A stretch of DNA of 7,638 nucleotides, taken from assembly GCA_025350885.1 (NCBI GenBank), contig JANXXA010000523.1:1-7638 (forward strand), read 5' to 3'. The position numbers and the translations under genes are program-made. Below, in pieces: positions 1 to 5,852 of this stretch. The notes beneath the pieces were generated by a model. That model ran no database searches. It had not been told where the DNA came from and saw only the letters and a list, made by a program, of their open reading frames with translations. Within the stretch, counting starts at the first letter, position 1, and each line of letters starts with the position of its first letter. Source of the DNA: Phenylobacterium sp. (GTDB taxonomy: Bacteria > Pseudomonadota > Alphaproteobacteria > Caulobacterales > Caulobacteraceae).

Positions 1-815
1 GCCCGCCCGTCGGCCTGACCGACGGGGCGCCCGAGGCCGGGTTCGAGAACATCTACGGCGGCTCGACCCACAACACCTATGGCATGTGCGCCATGCGCCA
101 CATGTATGAGTACGGCACGACCAGCGAGCAGCTGGCTTGGATCAAGGTCGCCGCCAGTCACCATGCCCAGTGGAACCCGCACGCCTTCCTGAAGGACGTG
201 GTCACCGTCGAGCAGGTGGTCAATTCCCGCATGATCTCCGACCCGCTGCACCTCCTGGACTGCTGCGTGGTGACCGACGGCGGCGGCGCGCTGATCGTCA
301 CCTCGCCCGAGGTGGCCAGGACGCTGAACCGGCCGAAGGTGCGGGTGATCGGCGCGGGCGAGGCGCCAAAAATGCCTCTCGGCGGCCTCGATCTCGACCT
401 GACGCACTCCGGCGCCGTCTGGTCCGGCCCGCGCGCGTTCGCAGAGGCAGGCGTGACGCCCGCGGACATCAAGTACGCCTCGATCTACGACAGTTTCACC
501 ATCACCGTGCTGATGCAGCTGGAGGACCTGGGGTTCTGCGCCAAGGGCCAGGGCGGCCGGTTCGTTTCCGACGGCAACCTGATCTCCGGCGTCGGCAAGC
601 TGCCGTTCAACACTGACGGTGGGGGCCTGTGCAACAATCACCCGACCAACCGCGGCGGCATCACCAAGGTGATCGAAGCGGTTCGGCAACTGCGCGGCGA
701 GGCGCATCCCAAGGTCCAGGTGAACAACTGCGACCTGGCTATTGCCCACGGCACGGGGGGCTCGCTGGGAACCCGGCACGCGGCCGCCACGCTGATCATG
801 GAACGGGAGAGCTGA
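1..815 (+). CDS. Thiolase-family protein, SCP-x/Ltp2-like (3' part, 5' end outside window)
   Basis: The reading frame is open from base 3, so the true start and the usual N-terminal nucleophilic cysteine region lie upstream; about 270 residues are visible. The window contains the end of the N-terminal thiolase half and all of the C-terminal half. A GGG-L-C-NN-HP motif carries the conserved thiolase histidine (codon 639-641). The C-terminal active-site loop reads HGTGGSLGTRH from 747, with no cysteine where degradative thiolases have their CxGxG cysteine. A tyrosine-rich IYDSFT segment lies near 486-503. These traits match SCP-x/lipid-transfer-type thiolases, a group that includes the Ltp2 retro-aldolases of steroid side-chain degradation. 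The DUF35 gene starts 2 bases after the stop, the usual partner arrangement. The family call is firm. Whether it is a thiolase, an aldolase or another acyl-CoA C-C bond enzyme is inference. Confidence 0.88.
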   Translation, partial: PPVGLTDGAPEAGFENIYGGSTHNTYGMCAMRHMYEYGTTSEQLAWIKVAASHHAQWNPHAFLKDVVTVEQVVNSRMISDPLHLLDCCVVTDGGGALIVTSPEVARTLNRPKVRVIGAGEAPKMPLGGLDLDLTHSGAVWSGPRAFAEAGVTPADIKYASIYDSFTITVLMQLEDLGFCAKGQGGRFVSDGNLISGVGKLPFNTDGGGLCNNHPTNRGGITKVIEAVRQLRGEAHPKVQVNNCDLAIAHGTGGSLGTRHAAATLIMERES

Positions 816-817
816 GC

Positions 818-1225
818 ATGTCTGAAGCTCAAGAGAAAATGACCCGTCCGATCCCGGCGCCGGCGGTGTCGATCGAGACCAAGCCGTTCTGGGACGCGGC
901 CGCGCAAGGCCGCTTCCTGATCGGCCGCTGCCAGGACTGCGCGAAGGCCTACTGGTATCCGCGCGCGATCTGCCCGCACTGTTTCTCCGGCAGGACGGTG
1001 CTGGAGGAGAGCCCGGGCGAAGGGGTGATCTACACCTACTCGGTCATGCACCGCTCGCCGAGCGGTCCCTACGCCATCGGCTATGTGACCCTGAACGAGG
1101 GGCCGGCCGTACTGACCAACTTCGTCGATGTGGCGCCTGACGGGCTGGCCATCGGCATGAAGGTCAAGGTCAGGTTCCAGGCGACGGAGGGCGGGCCGCC
1201 GGTCCCGGTGTTCGCACCGGTCTAG
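818..1225 (+). CDS. Zn-ribbon/OB-fold DUF35 protein, partner of the upstream thiolase
   Basis: The product has 135 residues. An N-terminal helical stretch (about 15-35) leads to a rubredoxin-like zinc ribbon with Cys38, Cys41, Cys52 and Cys55 (CQDC and CPHC), followed by an OB-fold-type beta segment (about 65-135). This is the standard DUF35 order and size. Known DUF35 proteins bind SCP-x-type thiolases; in actinobacterial steroid degradation the ChsH2 DUF35 domain is needed by the Ltp2 aldolase. The ATG at 818 is preferred over upstream in-frame codons because GGGAGA (805-810) sits 7 bases before it and the protein then starts just ahead of the conserved domain. The first codons (TCT GAA GCT CAA, then AAA) are A/T-rich compared with the rest, a common feature of translation starts in G+C-rich genomes. 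It is very probably translated together with the thiolase. Confidence 0.9.
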   Translation: MSEAQEKMTRPIPAPAVSIETKPFWDAAAQGRFLIGRCQDCAKAYWYPRAICPHCFSGRTVLEESPGEGVIYTYSVMHRSPSGPYAIGYVTLNEGPAVLTNFVDVAPDGLAIGMKVKVRFQATEGGPPVPVFAPV

Positions 1226-1261
1226 ACGCCGGCCCCTGGCCGCGCCAATGGGGGAACGAAG

Positions 1262-2587
1262 ATGGCCAAATCCCACACCGCCGCCCCTCCCGCCGACGCG
1301 ACAGCCGCCGGCCATGGGTCCGTCGGCCTCTTCGGCGCCACGGCGCTGGTCGCCGGAAGCATGATCGGTTCGGGCATCTACCTCCTGCCCGCGACCCTGG
1401 GCGCCGTGGGCTCGGTCTCGATCCTGGGGTGGCTGGCCGCGACCGCCGCGGCCCTGGCCATCGCCGGGATGTTCGCCTGGCTGGGCGTCGCCGCGCCGCA
1501 GGCCAAGGGGCTGCCCGGCTATGTGGAGGCGGGGCTGGGGCCCTTCTCCGGCGTCCAGATCGCGGTGGCCTATTGGGCGACCAACTGGATCGGCACCGCG
1601 GCGATCGCGCTGGCCGTGGCTGGCGCGGCGGGTTTCCTCATGCCGGCGCTGGCCGAACCCGGCGCGAGGCTGTTGATCACCCTGGCCGCGATCTGGCTCG
1701 CGGTCGGGGCTGCCTGGATCGGCCCCAGAGCCGTGGCCCGCGTAGAGGGCCTGACCCTCGCGCTCGGACTGCTGCCGGTGTTGATCGCCGCCACCCTGGG
1801 CTGGCTCGCCTTCAACCCTTCGACCTTCATCGCATCGTGGAATCCGAAGGGGTTGAGCGTCGGCGCCGCGGTGGGCGCCTCGGCGCTGAACGCCTTCTGG
1901 GCCTTCCTCGGCGTCGAGTGCGCGGCGGCGACAGCCGGCGTGGTGCGCAATCCGACCCGCAACGTGCCGCGCGCCACGCTGATCGGCGTGATCGCCGTGG
2001 CCGCGCTCTACATCAGCGCCTGCACCGTGCTGATGGGAATCCTGCCGGCCACGGCGCTCGCCAGGTCGTCCGCGCCATTCGCGCAGGCCGGGCAGGCGAG
2101 CCTCGGCGTCGGCCTCGCCGCCATCATCGCGGTCTGCGCCCTGCTGCGCGCCCAGGGCTGCGTCACCGGCTGGGTGCTGGTGACCAGCGAGACCACCCGC
2201 AGCGGCGCCGACGCCGGGGTCTTTCCCAGCGCCTTCCGCACCCGCCCCGGCGAGCACGCCTCGGCGATCAACCTGGTGGCGGCCGGCGGGCTGATGAGCT
2301 TCATGACCGTCCTCACCGCCAGCCCGACGCTCGGCCAGCAATTCGGCTTCCTGGCCAATGTCTCGGTGCTGCTCGGCCTCTACAGCTATGCCCTGGCCGG
2401 CGGCTCGCTGATCCGCTTGTCCGGCGGCCTCACTCCGGGCCGGCGGCTCGCGGCGCGGGCTACGGCGGTCACCGCCATCGGCGCCTGCGTCACCCTGATC
2501 TTCACGGGTAAGCTGATCGAGCTGGCCTTCTGCGCCGGCGCGATCACGGTCGCGGGCCTTCTGTATCTCTGGCTCCAGCGGCGTTAG
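1262..2587 (+). CDS. APC-superfamily amino-acid transporter, AdiC-like
   Basis: The product has 441 residues and about 12 hydrophobic segments, the first near residues 21-45 and the last near 420-438. From memory it aligns with E. coli AdiC (arginine/agmatine antiporter) over nearly its whole length: the unwound TM1 motif GSMIGSG (32-38), GPFSG and YW..NWIG in TM3 (94-111), FWAFLGVE in TM6 (212-219), and V(R/K)NPxRNVP just after. Trp213, Glu219 and Trp304 match AdiC Trp202, Glu208 (proton sensing) and Trp293 (substrate stacking), and Tyr104 matches Tyr93. AdiC Asn22 and Asn101 are replaced by Ser33 and Thr112, so arginine specificity is not assured. GGGGAA precedes the ATG by about 5 bases. 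No amino-acid decarboxylase lies in the window. Other APC carriers (PotE/CadB or YjeH types) are less likely matches. The inner-membrane transporter call is firm; the substrate is unknown. Confidence 0.88.
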   Translation: MAKSHTAAPPADATAAGHGSVGLFGATALVAGSMIGSGIYLLPATLGAVGSVSILGWLAATAAALAIAGMFAWLGVAAPQAKGLPGYVEAGLGPFSGVQIAVAYWATNWIGTAAIALAVAGAAGFLMPALAEPGARLLITLAAIWLAVGAAWIGPRAVARVEGLTLALGLLPVLIAATLGWLAFNPSTFIASWNPKGLSVGAAVGASALNAFWAFLGVECAAATAGVVRNPTRNVPRATLIGVIAVAALYISACTVLMGILPATALARSSAPFAQAGQASLGVGLAAIIAVCALLRAQGCVTGWVLVTSETTRSGADAGVFPSAFRTRPGEHASAINLVAAGGLMSFMTVLTASPTLGQQFGFLANVSVLLGLYSYALAGGSLIRLSGGLTPGRRLAARATAVTAIGACVTLIFTGKLIELAFCAGAITVAGLLYLWLQRR

Positions 2588-2621
2588 ATTGCCGGCCTGA
2601 CTTCAGCGTTCCGGAGCCGCC

Positions 2622-3643
2622 ATGCTGCGCGTCGATCTCTATAGCGGCGACCAGCCCTTCAAGGTCGACCGCGACCAGGTGCTGCGCCGCGCCTGGCAGT
2701 TCATCGGTCATGCGGGCATGGCGCCGAAGGCCGGCGATTACCTGGCCGAGGAGATCGGCGGCGCGCCGGTGGTAGTGGTGCGCAACGCCGAGGGCGCGCT
2801 GGCGGGGTTCCACAACGTCTGCCGGCATCGGGCCGGCGCGCTGGTGGCCGACGGCCAGGGCCGTTGCGGCGAGGCTTTCGTCTGCCGCTATCACGGCTGG
2901 CGCTATGCGCTGGACGGGCGGCTGAAATCCGCCACCGACTTCGGCGCGGCGCCGGGGTTCGATCCCCGGCAATACGGGCTCTATCCGATCCGCGTGGAGA
3001 GCTGGCGCGGGCTGGTGTTCGTCAACCTCGACCTCGACGCCGCGCCCCTGGCGCAGCTGCTGCAGCCGCTGGCCGACAGCGCCCCGCTACCCGCCTTTCC
3101 ACTGGTCGAGCGGCGAAGCCATGCGCTGGGCTGCAACTGGAAGACCTATGTCGAGAACTATCTGGAGGGCTACCACCTGCCGATGGTTCACCCCGAGTTC
3201 GACGAGGACGTTGTGGTCGCCGACTACCGGGTCGGGATCGAGGGGCAGGTGATCTTTCATTCGGCGCCGCCGCGCGACGCCTCGGTCTACGCCGGAACCT
3301 GGGCGTGGATCTGGCCGAATCTCGCCATCAACACCTACCGCCACGGCTACATGTCGAGCGGATGACCGCGCTGGGGCCGGAGCAGACCCGGCTCGACTAT
3401 TTCTACTTCTTTGATCCCGCGCGGTCGGATGAGCTGGCGGCGATGTTCGCCGTCTCCGACCGGGTCACCGCCCAGGACAGGCAGGTCTGCGAGGAGGTGC
3501 AGCGCAACCTGCGCACCGGCATCTATCGCGGCGGGGTGCTGTCGCCCAGGCACGAGCACGGCGTCGCGTGGTTCCAGGCCCGGATCGCGCAGGCCCACGG
3601 CGAGCCGGGGCCGGTGAAGCTCGCGGCAGCCTCGAGAGTCTAG
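2622..3643 (+). pseudogene. Rieske non-heme iron oxygenase alpha subunit, split by a frameshift near 3353
   Basis: The first frame (2622-3365) gives 247 residues and the gene continues in another frame from about 3353 to 3643 (96 more residues); joined, the protein would be about 340 residues, near family length. The Rieske [2Fe-2S] ligands are Cys67-x-His69 and Cys88-x-x-His91. The catalytic domain has N-Y-L-E-G-Y-H-x4-H with His185 and His190 as mononuclear iron ligands and Glu182 as the likely bridging acid. The second frame continues with the family pattern (LGPEQTRLDYFYFF, then DRQVCEEVQRNL with the probable third iron ligand Asp, then SPRHEHGVAWFQ). Loss of one G at ATG(G)TCGAGCGG would explain the shift. 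The first frame ends at TGA 3363-3365, overlapping ATG 3362-3364. GGAG lies 5 bases before the start ATG. No ferredoxin or reductase is present. A sequencing or assembly error is a real alternative to a true pseudogene. Confidence 0.85.
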
Positions 3644-3709
3644 CCTCCGGGGCGCCCTGGCTTGCATCGATCGGCGTCAGCGGCCATGCTGAGGGTCGAG
3701 CTTGGGCGT

Positions 3710-3726
3710 ACCCGTCCGACACGGGT
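3710..3726. repeat. Perfect 6-bp inverted repeat in the leader of the VOC gene
   Basis: ACCCGT (3710-3715) and ACGGGT (3721-3726) are perfect reverse complements around a 5-base spacer. The element ends 10 bases before the AGGAGG of the VOC gene. No T-run follows, so it is not a standard intrinsic terminator. It could be a small operator or an RNA hairpin affecting translation, or chance in G+C-rich DNA. The rest of the gap 3644-3709 shows no convincing promoter. Confidence 0.35.
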
Positions 3727-3736
3727 CTTGGAGCTC

Positions 3737-3742
3737 AGGAGG
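3737..3742 (+). promoter_or_regulatory. Ribosome binding site that fixes a TTG start
   Basis: A perfect AGGAGG lies 8 bases upstream of the in-frame TTG at 3751. The frame is open further upstream, but no other start near the conserved domain has a comparable site, so this decides the start of the VOC gene. Confidence 0.75.
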
Positions 3743-3750
3743 GCGGTGGC

Positions 3751-4191
3751 TTGCAAATTCAGGCGCTGGGCCACGTGGTGCTGCGGGTCACTGATCGCGC
3801 GCGGGCGGAGAAATTCTATAGCGATGTTCTCGGCCTGCCGATCTGCGCGCGATACGACGAGAACGGGATGAAGATGGCCTTCTTCACCCTGGGCAATCAT
3901 CACGACTTCGCGGTGCTGGAGGTGAGCGGCGAGGGCAGTACGCAAAGCCCGTCCGCCGTCGGACTGCACCACGTCGCCTTCAAGATCGGCGACAGTCTCG
4001 ACCAGTTGCGCGAAGCCAAGGTGAAGCTGGAGGCGGCGGGACTGATCCTCGATCCCGTCGACCATGAGGTGACCAAGTCGCTCTACTTCAAGGATCCGGA
4101 CGGCAACGGCATCGAAGTCTATGTCGACGTGTCCGACGCCTGGCGCCAGGACCCGCAGCGTGTCGCCCAGGGCGCGCCCCTGGAGCTCTGA
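3751..4191 (+). CDS. VOC-superfamily protein (glyoxalase/extradiol dioxygenase fold), TTG start
   Basis: The product has 146 residues. It contains two beta-alpha-beta-beta-beta modules: the first from about residue 5 (GHVVLRV...AEKFYSDVLGLP), the second from about residue 71 (GLHHVAF...) to residue 126. Candidate metal ligands are His8, His74 and Glu122 (in GIEVY), the 2-His-1-Glu layout of extradiol dioxygenases and related metal-dependent VOC enzymes. DPDGNGIE (115-122) is the usual VOC C-terminal motif. The TTG at 3751 is chosen because of the AGGAGG 8 bases upstream and because the domain begins at once; a GTG at 3568 would add 61 residues that overlap the Rieske gene in another frame and look unlike protein. 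The fold is firm. The reaction (ring cleavage, glyoxalase, epimerase or binding) is not determined, although a neighbouring oxygenase gene fits aromatic or related catabolism. Confidence 0.85.
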   Translation: MQIQALGHVVLRVTDRARAEKFYSDVLGLPICARYDENGMKMAFFTLGNHHDFAVLEVSGEGSTQSPSAVGLHHVAFKIGDSLDQLREAKVKLEAAGLILDPVDHEVTKSLYFKDPDGNGIEVYVDVSDAWRQDPQRVAQGAPLEL

Positions 4192-4198
4192 TAGCGAG

Positions 4199-5227
4199 TC
4201 AATTGCCGCCGCCGCTCTTGGCCGGAGCGCCCGATGCGGCCTGCTTCTCGTCGGCCCGGGCGCCGGCCAGCATGCCGCTCAGCGCATAGTTGCCCTCGTG
4301 GCAGGCGTATTCGTAGACTTGGCCCTTGGTGGCGTTCATCGCCACCTCGCCACTCAGCGGCTCGGCGTAGGCCGGGTCCTCGACGGTGAACCGGTAGGCG
4401 ATCTTGTTGGGCCCGATGCGGGTGAAGCGTTCGGTGACCTTCTGGTCCGGTGAGGCGCCGCGCAGGCCCTGTTCGGGCCGCATGTTGACGGTCTCGACCA
4501 CCAGGGTGTCGCCCTCCCAATGGCCGATGGAATCGCCCATCCACAGCTTCAGGCTGGCCGGCCCGTGGGCCTCGCTCAGCCGCACGTGGCGCACGTCGTG
4601 GACCATCTCGACGTCGATGGCGATCTCGTCCTTGGACTGCACGATCTGGTAGGTGTTGTTGTACATCAAGGGCAGCATCGGCGGCCCGCCGGAGGATCCG
4701 AACGACAGCAGGCAGCGTTCGCCCAGCGCGAAGGATTCGGGATTGTCGGCGCGGGCGCCGGCCGGCCGGCGTGGGGACACAGCGCCAGCCACGCGGGCCG
4801 GAAACTGGCCGTTGGCCGGCGCGGTGATGATCGAGGCGCGCTTTTCGCCATTGATGTCGATCAGGGTGGTGCCGGGATCCTTCCAGCCCTGGTTGTAGCC
4901 GCAGTTCAGGCCCGAGATGCCGTCGGCGCCGCAGTCGGCGTTCTTCAGGTCCTTGACCGTTGCGTCCGGCGGCGTTGGCGCGTCGGCGCGGGCGACCTGG
5001 TCGCGGGTCGCCTTCTCCAGGCTATCGGCTTCGGCCCTGGTCAGGACGTTGCGCGCGCCGAACCGGGCGTCGCGGGTCAGTGGCGTGATGGTGGCCGTCG
5101 TCCAGTTGCCCTGCAGGTCCGGCTGGCCATAGGCGGTGCGCGGGGCGTGGTAGGCGGGCGCCTTCTGGGCGAGAGCTGGTGTCCCCGTGAGCGCGATCAG
5201 CGCAGCGACGGCAAGCAAGTGTCCCAT
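4199..5227 (-). CDS. Secreted protein of unknown function (PDLQGxW / GHWEGDTLVVET family)
   Basis: The product has 342 residues. The N-terminus looks like a Sec signal peptide: a hydrophobic stretch from about 4 to 16, then PALA-Q with likely cleavage after residue 20. The n-region has only His3 and no Lys or Arg, which is unusual. The mature protein begins with the QPDLQGNW motif (35-42) and has MYNNTYQIVQ (188-197), GHWEGDTLVVET (235-246) and YEYACHEGNY (305-314). I recognise these motifs from a family of uncharacterised exported proteins common in Acidobacteria, Caulobacterales and sphingomonads; no activity is known to me. Four cysteines (99, 109, 172, 309) could form disulfides in the periplasm. 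The ATG at 5227 is chosen because GGAGG (5233-5237 in + coordinates) lies 5 bases upstream and the signal peptide follows directly; the frame is open for 43 more codons. The gene lies 19 bases after the P-loop gene and is probably co-transcribed with it. Confidence 0.82.
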   Translation of the reverse strand: MGHLLAVAALIALTGTPALAQKAPAYHAPRTAYGQPDLQGNWTTATITPLTRDARFGARNVLTRAEADSLEKATRDQVARADAPTPPDATVKDLKNADCGADGISGLNCGYNQGWKDPGTTLIDINGEKRASIITAPANGQFPARVAGAVSPRRPAGARADNPESFALGERCLLSFGSSGGPPMLPLMYNNTYQIVQSKDEIAIDVEMVHDVRHVRLSEAHGPASLKLWMGDSIGHWEGDTLVVETVNMRPEQGLRGASPDQKVTERFTRIGPNKIAYRFTVEDPAYAEPLSGEVAMNATKGQVYEYACHEGNYALSGMLAGARADEKQAASGAPAKSGGGN

Positions 5228-5246
5228 GGAAACCTCCGGGCCGGGT

Positions 5247-5849
5247 CTATTCGCTCGGCGCAATGGACAGGATACCCGCCGGGGGCCGGATGGGAAGACC
5301 CGCAAGCGCCTGTTCGGCCGCCAGCCTTGCGACGAGCCGCTTGGCTTGCCGCGCATTGCTGACGCGGTACGCCGGCCTGCCCTCGAAGACGCCGGTAGAG
5401 AACATCGCCGAATATCGTGCCCGGTTTGTCGCCCAGGTGTCCCAGGCCCAGCGGATCGGGTGCTCCTTTTCCAGCCATTTGCGGAAGAGCTCCTTGTTGC
5501 CGCTGCCCGGCCACAGCTCCCGCTTGGTCACCGCACGGCTGAACGAGCGCCAGATGACCTGGCGCATCACCACCCGGCGAGGCGTGTCCATCCAGACGAA
5601 GCCGGTGGCGCGGGTCCAATGCGCCTCGCGCGCCTTGGTGTAGTTGCCGTCCATGACCCAGGCTTCGCCGGCCGCCGCCACGGCCACGCGGCGGATAAAT
5701 TCCTGTGGCTCGTGGGTGGCGAGGTCGTACCACCCCGGCTGCCAGTTGATGGCGTCCAGCTCGATCTGCGGTATGCCCAGAGCGCCGGAGAGCGCCCTGG
5801 CCATGGTGGTCTTGCCGGACCCCGATGTGCCGACCACCACCAGCCGCAT
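5247..5849 (-). CDS. P-loop nucleotide kinase-like protein (adenylate kinase/FlaR-like)
   Basis: The product has 200 residues. A Walker A motif GTSGSGKTT (7-15) sits at the very N-terminus, followed by LDAINWQPGW (31-40), WVMDGNY (64-70), a W-M-D-T-P-R segment with following Arg residues (86-105) and ELWPGSGNKE (111-120). This arrangement is that of the small adenylate-kinase-like P-loop proteins often annotated as FlaR or AAA ATPase; their substrate is generally unknown, and the FlaR name (DNA topology modulation) should not be taken as a function here. The protein appears cytosolic, with no signal peptide or membrane segment. GAGGAGG lies 8 bases before the ATG, inside the end of the CoA-transferase gene, and the two genes are 3 bases apart, so they are almost certainly co-transcribed. 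Its role in an acyl-CoA operon is unclear; it may be a passenger. Confidence 0.8.
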   Translation of the reverse strand: MRLVVVGTSGSGKTTMARALSGALGIPQIELDAINWQPGWYDLATHEPQEFIRRVAVAAAGEAWVMDGNYTKAREAHWTRATGFVWMDTPRRVVMRQVIWRSFSRAVTKRELWPGSGNKELFRKWLEKEHPIRWAWDTWATNRARYSAMFSTGVFEGRPAYRVSNARQAKRLVARLAAEQALAGLPIRPPAGILSIAPSE

Positions 5850-5852
5850 GGC

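Noticed and set aside
1230..1242. Short hairpin CGGCC-CCT-GGCCG just after the DUF35 stop, as a terminator
   Set aside because: The stem is only 5 bp, no T-run follows, and such repeats are frequent by chance in G+C-rich DNA.
638..2341. Long open frame (567 codons) on the - strand across the DUF35 and transporter genes
   Set aside because: It is antisense to two well-supported genes. Its product is a low-complexity Arg/Gly/Ala-rich sequence typical of G+C-rich shadow frames.
3362..3643. ATG at 3362 as the start of an independent gene
   Set aside because: The encoded sequence is the C-terminal part of the Rieske oxygenase catalytic domain and family similarity begins before this ATG. It is better treated as the second half of a frameshifted gene, although coupled re-initiation is not excluded.
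3662..3690. TTGCAT...CATGCT with 17-base spacing as a promoter for the VOC gene
   Set aside because: Each hexamer matches the consensus at only about three of six positions, which is not above background.
3568..3750. Upstream GTG start for the VOC gene
   Set aside because: The extra 61 residues overlap the end of the Rieske gene, lie outside the VOC domain and have no matching ribosome binding site.
5228..5356. N-terminal extension of the secreted protein to 5356
   Set aside because: It overlaps the P-loop gene, would bury the signal peptide behind an Arg/Pro-rich stretch, and ignores the GGAGG just before 5227.
4520..5362. 280-codon + strand open frame opposite the secreted-protein gene
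   Set aside because: It has no recognisable motifs and an Arg/Gly/Val-biased composition, while the - strand frame has a signal peptide, family motifs and a ribosome binding site.
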